Shown: positions 42,424 to 52,019 of the stretch, piece after piece
Numbering within the stretch: position 1 is the stretch's first letter
Layout of the letters: each line of letters begins with the position of its first letter
Origin: Spirosoma oryzae
GTDB lineage: Bacteria > Bacteroidota > Bacteroidia > Cytophagales > Spirosomataceae
Length of the DNA: 64,000 bases
Reading direction: 5' to 3'
NCBI RefSeq assembly: GCF_003002825.1
Contig: NZ_PVTE01000003.1
Coordinates: 310,001 to 374,000 of the forward strand
Position numbers and translations under genes: made by a program
The notes under the pieces: model-generated
What the model saw: the letters and a program-made list of their open reading frames with translations, nothing else
What the model was told of the DNA's origin: nothing
Database searches by the model: none

Positions 42424-44709
42424 TCACAGATTCCACCAGTACGTCCATTTGATGACCAGCGCCCGGTTCTTCACCGACAGGAAGCCCGGCACGTCCTGCC
42501 CAAACTGCGCCGAGCCCGCCAGGTAGTTGTCGGTGTACACGATGAACAGGTCGGAAGCGGGTTTGTAGCGCCACTGTAGCCGGGCGTTGACGTTCATGTT
42601 CTGCTGCTGCTCGTTGTACTGCACGAAGGTGGTGGCATACAGGGTGTTACTCAGCGTCAGGTCGAAGCGCGGCCCCACCAGCCAGAACGTGGTACGTCCC
42701 CAGGGCTGCGGCAGATTGATCGCGTTGTAGCTGGCACTAACCGCCAGACTCACGTACGGCTGAAAGCGGTACCCTGCATCAGCGGTTACGTTTAGTCGGG
42801 TACCGTTGGCATAGTACCCGCCGTAGCGCGTTGCCAGCCCGTAGGTAAACAACCGCTGGGGTTGCGAATCGAAGTCGGTGCCCCAGGCCGTCCAGCGGTG
42901 TTCGGTCCCCGTCGCCAGCGTCGGTCGGCCGGAGTTGGTTGGGTCGAAGGGTTGCAGCAGCCGGACGTAATCGGTGGCCGCCCAGGCGGTGAAAACGCTT
43001 TTAGAGCGAAACGTCACCGTATACGATAGCACACTTTCGTTATCGCTTTGCCGCCCGGCCGGGTCGAAGAAGTAGGTACTGTTGGCCGTTGGCCCGTGAC
43101 TCAGCACCGACCCACCGACGGGTAAAAAGGTGTAGCCCAGTGTACCGATTCCGCGTTCATACCCCCGCCTTGGCACGTAGCCCGCTTCGGCCGTGTAGTT
43201 CTGACCGACCGCTTCCAGTTGCGCCCCGATCAGCCATCGCCGGCTGAAGTATTGCAGGTTAGCGGCATACACGGCATTATCGCCCTGCGTCGACGCAGCG
43301 GTGGTGCTGCCGGGTGTGGGCGGTGCGTTGAAGGAGCGGATATACAGGGCTTTCCCCGACCACAGGTTATTGGCCGACGCCAGGTTGTACTCGATACCCA
43401 GATTGCGGTTGTACTGACTATACACGGGAACCCCGGACGGCGTCCCACCGGAACCGGGTTGCACGGTGGGTTCCTGGTAGCCGATCGATTCTTTGTTGAC
43501 AAACAGCATACCTATGTTGGAGCGGGCAAATACACGCCGTTGCAGGGCCAGTACCGCAAAATTCTGGACGGGTAAGCCCGTTTCGGGTACCGCGCCGGTC
43601 TGCATGTCCAGCACGCCCAGCCGCCAGTCTTTATTGAGTTTTCCGCTCAGTCGCGCGCCAAACCGAATCGGTACGCCACCCAGCCCGATACGCCGACTGA
43701 AAAACGGCCGGATGGTTGAATAACCGAAGTTGGCAAACTGATCGCCGTTCTCCAGAAAAAACTGCCGCCGTTCGGGGAAAAATAGTTCGTACCGATCCAG
43801 ATTCGTCACCTGCTGATCGACGTCGACCTGCGAAAAATCCGGGTTTACCGTCAGGTCCAGGTTCAGCGATGAGGTCAGCGCTACTTTCGCGTCAAGCCCG
43901 GCGCTGAAGCGGCTGCTGGTCGGTGCCGTCGTCTGGTAATCGTGGGCCATACCACCCAGCACATACGGAATCAGCGAGATATTCGGGCCGGGCTGCGGTG
44001 GCGGCTGATCCCAGACCAGCGTACCGGTCAGGGCCAGCGATGCCGTCGGAAACTGGCGTTGAATGGGCGTCCACGACGACTTCTCCGTTGTCTTCAGATC
44101 GAGCCGGCTGAAGTTGATTCCCCAGCGGGAGATACCTTTTTTGTAGCGCAGCGTTTTGAACGGAATCGCCAGCTCGACCACGTAGCGATCGGGGTAGTTA
44201 CGCACGACCGATGTCCACTTGTTGTCCCAGCTCAGGTTGGCTTTACCGCCTTCGTAGAGCAGCCCGTCCCACTGCGCCCCGGCCGCATTGACCCCAAACG
44301 TGAACCCGTTGGTCTGATCGTCGAAGGTGTCGATGAAGAAGATAAAATTGTCGTTTTTACCGAACGACCAGTCGCGCCGTAACGACTCAACAATGTACGG
44401 GACAGCCGAAGCCGCGTTCGGTACGGTACCCAGTAGGCAAACCGCACTCAGGTAGACGGCCTGATCGTCGTAGGTCATCCGCACCTCCGTCCGCACATTC
44501 GCCCGACTGGTATCGGCCGGCAACACCATCCAGAAATTGGTCGCTACGTCAGCCGTCTGCCAGACGGGTTCATCGAGTGTTCCATCAACGACAACCGGCG
44601 ACGTAGCCCGGCTGATACGGAGCTGGTAGCCTTCATTCTTTTTCTGGGCCATGCCCACTGACTGCCCGATCAGCAGCCAGATTACCACCACACGCAGGTA
44701 AACGTTCAC
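42424..44709 (-). CDS. DUF5916 / CBM9-like outer-membrane protein
   Basis: About 761 residues from a GTG at 44709, giving a signal peptide (VNVYLRVVVIWLLIGQSVGMAQ). The N-terminal domain is a carbohydrate-binding module family 9-like fold (VVVDGTLDEPVWQTAD, WDNKWTSVVRNY), then the DUF5916 region (ELFFPERRQFFLENGDQFAN and a barrel-like C-terminal half ending KWTYWWNL). DUF5916 proteins are predicted outer-membrane beta-barrels of unknown role, often near glycan systems. A TTG at 44793 would add a weakly hydrophobic extension without a signal, so the GTG is favoured. It converges on no gene and is divergent from the sigma factor gene. Confidence 0.8.
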   Translation of the reverse strand: MNVYLRVVVIWLLIGQSVGMAQKKNEGYQLRISRATSPVVVDGTLDEPVWQTADVATNFWMVLPADTSRANVRTEVRMTYDDQAVYLSAVCLLGTVPNAASAVPYIVESLRRDWSFGKNDNFIFFIDTFDDQTNGFTFGVNAAGAQWDGLLYEGGKANLSWDNKWTSVVRNYPDRYVVELAIPFKTLRYKKGISRWGINFSRLDLKTTEKSSWTPIQRQFPTASLALTGTLVWDQPPPQPGPNISLIPYVLGGMAHDYQTTAPTSSRFSAGLDAKVALTSSLNLDLTVNPDFSQVDVDQQVTNLDRYELFFPERRQFFLENGDQFANFGYSTIRPFFSRRIGLGGVPIRFGARLSGKLNKDWRLGVLDMQTGAVPETGLPVQNFAVLALQRRVFARSNIGMLFVNKESIGYQEPTVQPGSGGTPSGVPVYSQYNRNLGIEYNLASANNLWSGKALYIRSFNAPPTPGSTTAASTQGDNAVYAANLQYFSRRWLIGAQLEAVGQNYTAEAGYVPRRGYERGIGTLGYTFLPVGGSVLSHGPTANSTYFFDPAGRQSDNESVLSYTVTFRSKSVFTAWAATDYVRLLQPFDPTNSGRPTLATGTEHRWTAWGTDFDSQPQRLFTYGLATRYGGYYANGTRLNVTADAGYRFQPYVSLAVSASYNAINLPQPWGRTTFWLVGPRFDLTLSNTLYATTFVQYNEQQQNMNVNARLQWRYKPASDLFIVYTDNYLAGSAQFGQDVPGFLSVKNRALVIKWTYWWNL

Positions 44710-45041
44710 CAAACAAGTCCGACTAGATACAGCCGGAAAAGCCTGTTTTTGCCCGTAGCTACTACTGTGCGAACACGTGTTTTTACCTGGCAACTAACTT
44801 ACCCTAGCTATCAACTAGATAACGACAATATCGGGCCTCATCCGTGGCCATCCCCTAATTGATACATTCTGGTATAAACTGGCAACAAACCAAGCCTGAC
44901 GAATACGCGACACCCACTGTCTCTACGGTCTGCACAGCGACGATTACCCCTTATCCGGCTTAAGCGGCCATGTTAACCTTTTCATTATTTTGTGTTTATT
45001 TTGCACCTCGTCAAGTACAACTACGTACTAAACCCATATCC
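44710..45041. other. Gene-free divergent promoter region
   Basis: About 330 bases between the DUF5916 gene and the sigma factor gene. Only weak promoter-like sequence is visible, such as TTTTGTGTTTATTTTG near 44989-45004 upstream of the sigma gene. Confidence 0.4.
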
Positions 45042-45623
45042 ATGGCTGATTATCTGACCAACGATCCTGACTTATGGAACGCCTTCCGGCGGGGCAATGA
45101 GCAGGCGTTTGCGCAGATATACCGGCATTACGTCAAGGTGCTGTACCGCTACGGGCTGAAGATCACCCCCGATACGGCGCTCATCGAAGACTGCATACAG
45201 GATTTATTTATCGAACTATGGGATAGCCGGGCCCGGCTGAGCGAGACGGATTCGATCAAGTTTTACCTGTTCCGGGTGATGCGTCGAAAGATGTACAAGC
45301 GCCTTACGCAGCAATCTGCCACGCCATACGCGTCGCTGGACGTAGCCGATGCGCTCACGGTCGATTCGTTTGAAAGCATTTTGATCCACGATCAGGAAGC
45401 GGCTACTTATAAAGATCGGCTTCACCAGGCTCTGACCCTGTTGCCGGTTCGTCAGCGGGAAGCGATCAACCTGCGTTTTTTCCACGGCTTCAGCTACGAA
45501 CAGGTAGCTGACATTATGGACATCAACCTGCAATCGGTCCATAATACCATTCAGAAAGCCATGAAATTGTTGCGCGCCCACCTGGCTACCTTCGTGCTGC
45601 TTGCGCTGACGAGTCTTTTTTAA
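45042..45623 (+). CDS. ECF-type RNA polymerase sigma factor
   Basis: A 193-residue sigma-70 factor. It has the region 2 core (DLWNAFRRGNEQAFAQIYRHYVKVLYRYG, then LIEDCIQDLFIELWDSRARL and VMRRKMYKRL) and region 4 HTH (LLPVRQREAINLRFFHGFSYEQVADIMD). This is the Bacteroidota FecI-like expansion family that drives SusC/SusD operons. The ATG at 45042 (MADYLTND) is used; the open frame continues upstream to 44970. It is followed by a FecR gene 90 bases downstream. Confidence 0.93.
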   Translation: MADYLTNDPDLWNAFRRGNEQAFAQIYRHYVKVLYRYGLKITPDTALIEDCIQDLFIELWDSRARLSETDSIKFYLFRVMRRKMYKRLTQQSATPYASLDVADALTVDSFESILIHDQEAATYKDRLHQALTLLPVRQREAINLRFFHGFSYEQVADIMDINLQSVHNTIQKAMKLLRAHLATFVLLALTSLF

Positions 45624-45713
45624 CTTTTTCAATAAAAACTTTCGTTTTGTGGGGTAGTGAATGACAAATAGGCGCATTAGCTAGGTGACGGGCTTACCCA
45701 GTTGACCGAATCA

Positions 45714-46742
45714 ATGAACTATTTATCCTTCGAGCCGGAAGATTTTGCCGCCGACGCCTTCTTTATCCGCTGGGTCCGTGAGCCCGACGAGGAAACGGAG
45801 ACGTACTGGCAGGACTGGCTACAGACGTACCCCTACAAGGTGCAGGATGTAGCCCTGGCTCGCCAGCTTGTTCTGCTACTGGCGACGGATACCGATGCGG
45901 ACCCGAGCGAGTCGGCCATCCGGACGATGTGGCAGCGCATTCAGGATCGTAAGCAAAGCGATCCGGTTATCATCGAGCACCCCGCCCGGCGATCCTGGTT
46001 CTTGGGTATCAGCCGGGTTGCCGCCGTCGTCGCCCTGCTGGTACTGGCCGCCGGCGGGTTTTATGGCTGGCAACGGCGCATGGTAACGTACGAAACGGCG
46101 TACGGCGAATCCCAGCGTATCAAACTCCCCGATGGCTCGTTCGTTGATCTAAACGCGCATTCGATCCTGACGATGCGTGCCAACTGGCCAGACGGGGCTA
46201 GCCGGGAAGTGTGGCTCGACGGGGAAGCGTTTTTTACTGTTTCCAAGAAACAGCAACAGGGTAGACCCATCAAGTTCACTGTTCACACAAGCGATCTCGA
46301 CATTAACGTAAAAGGGACGCAGTTCGACGTAAGCACCCGGAAGCAACAAACCAAAGTTGTGCTGAGCGAAGGCAGTATCCAACTGCGCCTGAACGAACGA
46401 TCGGGCAACCAATCGCTCCAGATGAAACCCGGTGACGCCGTCGTTTTTTCGAAAGAAAAGCAACGACTGGCCGTCGATCATCTGGCCAATCCGCAAGCCA
46501 GTCATTCGTGGATCAGCAGCCGCTGGACGCTGGACGATACCAGTTTGGGGGAAGTAGCCACCATGATTGAGGAAACGTACGGTGTACCAGTCTCGTTTGC
46601 AGACGATGCACTGATGAAGCTAACGGTAACGGGTATAATCCCGACCAACAGTCTACCCGATTTACTGAATACGCTGGAAAGCATCCTGTTCATTAAAATC
46701 GATCGGCAATCCAATCGGCTGATCGTCCGCGCCATGCCTTAA
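45714..46742 (+). CDS. FecR-family anti-sigma factor
   Basis: A 342-residue single-pass membrane regulator. The N-terminal cytoplasmic domain precedes one membrane segment (AAVVALLVLAAGGFYGW, near residues 101-117). The periplasmic part has the FecR domain (ETAYGESQRIKLPDGSFVDLNAHS, then EVWLDGEAFFTVSK) and a C-terminal DUF4974-like domain (WTLDDTSLGEVATMIEETYGV). It holds the upstream sigma factor until a signal from the STN domain of the next SusC protein is received. Confidence 0.93.
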   Translation: MNYLSFEPEDFAADAFFIRWVREPDEETETYWQDWLQTYPYKVQDVALARQLVLLLATDTDADPSESAIRTMWQRIQDRKQSDPVIIEHPARRSWFLGISRVAAVVALLVLAAGGFYGWQRRMVTYETAYGESQRIKLPDGSFVDLNAHSILTMRANWPDGASREVWLDGEAFFTVSKKQQQGRPIKFTVHTSDLDINVKGTQFDVSTRKQQTKVVLSEGSIQLRLNERSGNQSLQMKPGDAVVFSKEKQRLAVDHLANPQASHSWISSRWTLDDTSLGEVATMIEETYGVPVSFADDALMKLTVTGIIPTNSLPDLLNTLESILFIKIDRQSNRLIVRAMP

Positions 46743-46783
46743 CGATAGCATCCCCCAATATATATACCCCTTAATCAAGTAAC

Positions 46784-49700
46784 ATGAAAAAGACTTACTT
46801 CTTCATGGGTGGCTTGTTGTGCCTGGTCACAACGCTGACTCCTGAACCCTGCCTGTCGCAAACACTGGCTATGGCCCGGATTCAGCAAGCAACACCCCCT
46901 ACGTCCCGCAGCGACTACCGAACGGTGTATCAGATTCTGAAAGAACTGGAAACGAAGCATTCCATCTTCTTCATGTTTCACAACGACAAGATCAAAACCA
47001 TGCAGATTCGCTTTCAGCCGTTACCGGCTGAGAGCATCCAAAAAACGCTGGACCGGGTACTGAAAGCCAACGGTCTCAATTACAAGCAACACGGAAACAT
47101 CTTCGCCATTTTCCCGACGAACGAGAGCGGCAAAAGCATTCGGCAGTTCAAACAGAAAGTAACGGCTATTCCGGCCGGTGACCTTGATCAAACGGGTAGT
47201 ACCGCCACTGACCCGATCTCGGCTTCACTCCCGATTGCGACTGGCCAACAGCAGGCCGATATTACCATAACAGGGGTGGTGAAAAGTGAAACCGGAGAAG
47301 GCTTGCCGGGCGTTAGCGTCGTCATTAAGAACACGACCCGGGGAGCGACAACCGACGCCGATGGAAAATACAGCCTGGCCGTTCCCGAAGGCGCAGCGAC
47401 GACACTGGTTTTTTCGTTTGTCGGCTATCTGAGTCAGGAGGTAACAGTGGGCAACCGGCGCTCTGTCGATATTCAGCTCGTTCCCGACCAGAAATCGCTG
47501 GAGGAAGTGGTTGTCGTTGGCTTCGGCACGCAGAAGAAAGTAAACCTGACCGGCTCCGTATCAACCGTTTCGGCCAAAGAAATTGAAAACCGGCCCATTA
47601 CGCAGGCATCGCAGGCCCTGGCGGGTCTGGTGACCGGCGTGGTCGTATCGCAGGGACTTGGTCAACCGGGTAACGATGCTGCTGCGATTACGATCCGGGG
47701 TATCGGGTCGTACGGTGCGGGGGGCGGGCCGTTGATTCTGGTCGATGGGCTGGCTACGTCGATCAACGACGTTGACCCCAACAACATCAAAAGCGTTTCG
47801 GTGCTGAAAGATGCGGCCTCGGCGTCGATCTACGGAAGCCGGGCCGCCAATGGCGTCATCCTGATCGAAACAAAGCGGGGCCAAAGTGGCAAACTCCAGG
47901 TCACGTACAACGGATACGTCGGCTGGCAACGACCAACCGCACTGCCTGATTTTGTCGAATCCTGGGAATATGCGCAACTACGAAACGAGGCCAACGCCAA
48001 CGTCGGGCTTGCGCCATCGTATACAGATGCGGAAATCGAGAAGTTTCGGAACCAGTCTGACCCGGACAACTACCCCAATGTACCCCATTTCAGGAATCTG
48101 ATGAATTCGGGTAATGGGTTGCAGACGTCGCATTCGCTCAACTTTTCGGGCGGCACCGAACGGAACCGCTACCTACTATCGACAAGCTACCTGTCGCAAA
48201 ACGGAATCGTGGCGAAGAACGGCTATTCCCGCTACAACTTCCTGCTGAACAACGATAGTCAGCTCAGCGACAAGATCATGCTTAAAGTTAGTCTGCAAGG
48301 CTATACGTCCGAAAATCACTCCCCGCAGCAGTACGACAGTGGCATGAACAGCATGATCAACTTCGCCGTGCGGCAGGGACCAATCTACGCAGGCCGAAAG
48401 TCGGACGGAACATACGGATATCAGGACAACTACAGCCCGGAAGCCTGGCTGTCCAGCACCTCGTTTTACAAAGGCACGAACAAGTATTTTCTGGGTAGTG
48501 GCGAGCTGAGCTGGACAATTCTGCCGGGCCTGGTCCTGAGCGGGAAAGCGGGCTACAACTACTGGGGCTATTACAACAAAAGCTACGCGTCCGATTTTCG
48601 GTTCGACGCCAATAAATACGTCGGTCCCAATATGCTAACGGTAACCTCAGGGCAAGGCTCGCTGGTTACGCTTCAGTCGCTGCTGACGTACGCGAAGTCG
48701 ATCGGTCAGCATTCGTTCAATACGCTGGTCGGGGTGTCGCAGGAGGAAAACGTGGATTCGTACATTTCAGGCTTCCGCAAAGATTTCCCAACCTCGCTAT
48801 TGTACGAATTAAACGCCGGATCAGCCACCGGCATGAGCGCTTCCGGGTCATCGTCTTCCTGGGGCATACGATCGGTATTTGGCCGGATTAACTACGCGTT
48901 CGGCGAACGGTATCTGCTGGAAGCCAACATCCGTGCCGACGGTACGTCCCGTTTTCCGGCGCGGGGCCGCTGGGGGTACTTCCCTTCCTTTTCGGCCGGC
49001 TGGCGTCTTTCAGAGGAGGACTTCCTGCGTCAGGTCACCTGGCTGGATAACTTAAAGGTACGGGCCTCCTGGGGAATCCTGGGGAATCAGAACGTCGGGA
49101 CGTACCCCTACCAAAACCTGGTGAGCCTGGGGCAGAATTATACCTTTGGCGGCACGCTGGCTACCGGCGCAGCCACGACCCGACTCAGCAATGCGGACAT
49201 CACCTGGGAACAAACCGCCATCACCGACATCGGTCTTGATGTGAGTTTGTGGAAAGGCAAATTGAGCGCCGTCCTCGACGTATTCGACAAGAAAACCTCC
49301 GGTGTCCTGTACAACATAGCGACGTCAGCCACCCTGGGCCTGGGTACGTCGGCGGTGAACATCGGTAGTGTCCGCAATACCGGTTTTGAAGCCCAGGTGA
49401 CGTATCAGACCAAAACAGGCGGGGTCAACTGGAGCGTGTCGCCTAACTTCTCGTACATTAAAAACCGCGTGACTGAGCTGGCCAACGGCTTACAACAAAA
49501 CATCAACAGCGGACTGTTTGTGGGGCAGCCCATCGGGGTCATCTACGGCTATACGGCCGATGGCCTGTTTACCACTACCGACGAAATTCGGCAGTATCCC
49601 ACTCAGCCCTATGCTGCGCAGCCGGGTTTTGTCCGCTATAAGGACATCAGCGGCCCCAATGGCGTCCCCGACGGCAAAGTCGATGCGACCTACGACCGGC

Positions 49701-50215
49701 AGGTTATCGGCAACACTGTTCCGAAATTCACGTTCGGTGCGAACCTGACCGCCCGCTACAAAGGCTTCGACTTCATGGCACTGGTGCAGGGGCTGGCCGG
49801 CTACCAGAAACAGATCGGTTCGTACTCAGCCTTTGCCTTCTACAACGGCGGGCAGATTCAGCGCTGGCAGGTCGAAAATCGCTGGACAGCCAGCAATCCC
49901 GACCCTAACGCACAGTATCCGAAGCTGACGAGTCTGCAGATGGGCAGCGGCACCATCCAGACGTCGACTTACTGGAACCGCGACGCCAGTTTTGCCCGGC
50001 TCAAAAACCTGCAGATTGGCTATACCGTGCCCGCAGACGTTCTCCAGAAGTGGAAAATCAACCGGTTGAGAGTCTATTTCAGTGGCCAGAACCTGTTCTC
50101 GATCAACAGTTTTTATCGGGGCTGGGATCCGGAGATGTCAAACAGTACCGGCGACGGTAGCCAGTTCTACCCAATTACAAAAGTCTACACGTTTGGCCTC
50201 AACCTCACGCTTTAA
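46784..50215 (+). CDS. SusC/RagA transporter with N-terminal STN signalling domain
   Basis: A 1143-residue outer-membrane transporter. After a signal peptide comes an STN domain (about residues 48-115: YQILKELETKHSIFF, LPAESIQKTLDRVL) that contacts FecR, a carboxypeptidase-regulatory-like domain from about 163 (ITGVVKSETGEGLPGVSVV), a plug domain with SVLKDAASASIYGSRAANGVI, and a beta-barrel ending YTFGLNLTL. Its sugar is unknown but the GH29 neighbour suggests fucosylated glycans. SusD follows 36 bases downstream. Confidence 0.96.
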   Translation: MKKTYFFMGGLLCLVTTLTPEPCLSQTLAMARIQQATPPTSRSDYRTVYQILKELETKHSIFFMFHNDKIKTMQIRFQPLPAESIQKTLDRVLKANGLNYKQHGNIFAIFPTNESGKSIRQFKQKVTAIPAGDLDQTGSTATDPISASLPIATGQQQADITITGVVKSETGEGLPGVSVVIKNTTRGATTDADGKYSLAVPEGAATTLVFSFVGYLSQEVTVGNRRSVDIQLVPDQKSLEEVVVVGFGTQKKVNLTGSVSTVSAKEIENRPITQASQALAGLVTGVVVSQGLGQPGNDAAAITIRGIGSYGAGGGPLILVDGLATSINDVDPNNIKSVSVLKDAASASIYGSRAANGVILIETKRGQSGKLQVTYNGYVGWQRPTALPDFVESWEYAQLRNEANANVGLAPSYTDAEIEKFRNQSDPDNYPNVPHFRNLMNSGNGLQTSHSLNFSGGTERNRYLLSTSYLSQNGIVAKNGYSRYNFLLNNDSQLSDKIMLKVSLQGYTSENHSPQQYDSGMNSMINFAVRQGPIYAGRKSDGTYGYQDNYSPEAWLSSTSFYKGTNKYFLGSGELSWTILPGLVLSGKAGYNYWGYYNKSYASDFRFDANKYVGPNMLTVTSGQGSLVTLQSLLTYAKSIGQHSFNTLVGVSQEENVDSYISGFRKDFPTSLLYELNAGSATGMSASGSSSSWGIRSVFGRINYAFGERYLLEANIRADGTSRFPARGRWGYFPSFSAGWRLSEEDFLRQVTWLDNLKVRASWGILGNQNVGTYPYQNLVSLGQNYTFGGTLATGAATTRLSNADITWEQTAITDIGLDVSLWKGKLSAVLDVFDKKTSGVLYNIATSATLGLGTSAVNIGSVRNTGFEAQVTYQTKTGGVNWSVSPNFSYIKNRVTELANGLQQNINSGLFVGQPIGVIYGYTADGLFTTTDEIRQYPTQPYAAQPGFVRYKDISGPNGVPDGKVDATYDRQVIGNTVPKFTFGANLTARYKGFDFMALVQGLAGYQKQIGSYSAFAFYNGGQIQRWQVENRWTASNPDPNAQYPKLTSLQMGSGTIQTSTYWNRDASFARLKNLQIGYTVPADVLQKWKINRLRVYFSGQNLFSINSFYRGWDPEMSNSTGDGSQFYPITKVYTFGLNLTL

Positions 50216-50251
50216 TACCAGGCAATTCATTCTTATTCAGGATCTGATCTC

Positions 50252-51886
50252 ATGAAAAATAGCGTATCTCTTTTTGCAAAACGGGCGGCTAAGGCAACTC
50301 TCGTTTTGCTTCTTACGTCGACGCTACCGAGCTGTAGTGATGAACTCTTCGACAAACAGCCCCTCGATGCCGTTTCCGATGCGACCTTCTGGAAAACCGA
50401 AAAAGATGCCTCGCTGGCGCTGGTGGGTTGTTACGATTTTGGCTCCTACTGGGCAACGGGCGATTTCTTCGGTGGCATGTCCATGATTTATCTGGACATG
50501 ATGGCGGGCTACGGCTCCGAGAAAGAGCTGATTCCCGACGTCGTTACCAATGGCACGCTGAATTCAGCTTATTGGCTGACCTCCGCCTTCTGGGGGAATT
50601 CCTACCGAACCATTGCGCGCTGCAACAATTTTCTCACCCAGATCAACACCATCAACATCAGCGAAAGCAACAAGGCGGTGATGATTGCCGAGGTGAAAAC
50701 GATTCGGGCTTATCTGTACATGAACCTGGCGCTGTATTACGGCGACGTGCCCATGCCGACCAAGGTACTAACCATACCGGAGGCCAATACCATCAAACGC
50801 AGCCCCAAAGCAGATGTCTGGGCGTTCGCTGAAAACGATCTGAAAAGCAGTTTCGCGAATCTTCCGGCTACACGTCCAACGTCCGAACGGGGTCGGATTA
50901 CGGCAGGTGCTGCACTGGCTATTCTGGGTCGGCTGCAAATGGCGCAGAAAAAATGGAGCGACGCAGCCGCGACCTACAAACGAATCATGGACAGTAATGT
51001 CTACACGATCGATCAGAACGGGTTTGCGCAGTTATTCCGGCAAACCGGTGAAAATAGCCGCGAGGTGGTTTTCGCCCACGAATACCTGGAGGATTTTGTC
51101 GGCACGGTTATGCTGCAATACCTCTACCCCGAGACTTACGGCGGGTGGCACCAGTTTTCGCCTTACAACGAGTTGGTACAAGCCTACGAATGCACGGATG
51201 GAAAAACGGTTGACGAGTCGCCCCTCTACAATGCGAACGATCCGTATGCAAACCGCGACCCCCGACTCGATTATACGATCATGATTCCGGGACGGACGTC
51301 GTTCAAAGGCGTTCGCTATGAAGCCAGCCCGACCTCTACGTCACCCGACCGCATTACCCGCTACAACTGGAGCGGCTACTGCATCAACAAGTTTATGGAC
51401 CCCACATTCTCGGGGAGTCTGATGAACTACGGTGGTAACTTCCCGTTGATTCGCTATCCTGAAGTATTGCTGAGCTACCTCGAATCGAAATTAGAAGCAG
51501 GCGACGCCATCGATCAGGCGCTGCTGGACGCGACTATCAATCAGGTACGCGGCCGTACGTCGGTAGCGATGCCCGCCGTGAAAACCACCGACGCTGCCAG
51601 TCTGCGGACGATTCTACGCCGGGAGCGAAAGGTAGAGTTCGCATTCGAAGGGTTGCACTATTACGACATTCAGCGCTGGGGCACGGCTGCGACCGAACTG
51701 AACCGGCAGTTTACGGGTATGAAGCTGACAAACTCCCCGGCTACGTACAAGGACTTTCCGGTGGATAGTCAGGGCTTTTACATCTATCAGAAACGGAATT
51801 TCGTTGCCGGCAGAAATGAGTTGTGGCCCGTTCCGCAGTCGGAAATCGACATCAATCCCGGCCTGACGCAAAACAAAGGATACTAG
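50252..51886 (+). CDS. SusD/RagB-family lipoprotein
   Basis: A 544-residue lipoprotein partner of the STN-type SusC. The lipobox is LLTSTLPSC (Cys near residue 28). SusD marks are EVKTIRAYLYMNLALYYGDVP, AALAILGRLQMAQKKW, a C-terminal REVVFAHEYLE region, and the late ERKVEFAFEGLHYYDIQRWG followed by PVPQSEIDINPGLTQN. Acts at the outer-membrane surface as a glycan-binding lid. Confidence 0.95.
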   Translation: MKNSVSLFAKRAAKATLVLLLTSTLPSCSDELFDKQPLDAVSDATFWKTEKDASLALVGCYDFGSYWATGDFFGGMSMIYLDMMAGYGSEKELIPDVVTNGTLNSAYWLTSAFWGNSYRTIARCNNFLTQINTINISESNKAVMIAEVKTIRAYLYMNLALYYGDVPMPTKVLTIPEANTIKRSPKADVWAFAENDLKSSFANLPATRPTSERGRITAGAALAILGRLQMAQKKWSDAAATYKRIMDSNVYTIDQNGFAQLFRQTGENSREVVFAHEYLEDFVGTVMLQYLYPETYGGWHQFSPYNELVQAYECTDGKTVDESPLYNANDPYANRDPRLDYTIMIPGRTSFKGVRYEASPTSTSPDRITRYNWSGYCINKFMDPTFSGSLMNYGGNFPLIRYPEVLLSYLESKLEAGDAIDQALLDATINQVRGRTSVAMPAVKTTDAASLRTILRRERKVEFAFEGLHYYDIQRWGTAATELNRQFTGMKLTNSPATYKDFPVDSQGFYIYQKRNFVAGRNELWPVPQSEIDINPGLTQNKGY

Positions 51887-51904
51887 CTCGTCAACCGAGT
51901 AGTC

Positions 51905-51952
51905 GTAAGCCAGCAGACTTGCCCCCTTCCGGGTGTCCGTCTGCTGGCTTAC
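51905..51952. terminator. Inverted repeat after the second SusD gene
   Basis: GTAAGCCAGCAGAC (51905-51918) and GTCTGCTGGCTTAC (51939-51952) are perfect 14-base complements around a 20-base loop, 18 bases after the SusD stop. No T-run follows. Confidence 0.6.
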
Positions 51953-52019
51953 ATATGCATACAGTCGTTAGTCTCGTTAGCAGGTAACAGAACGATTATC
52001 ATCTAAACCCACTCAATCT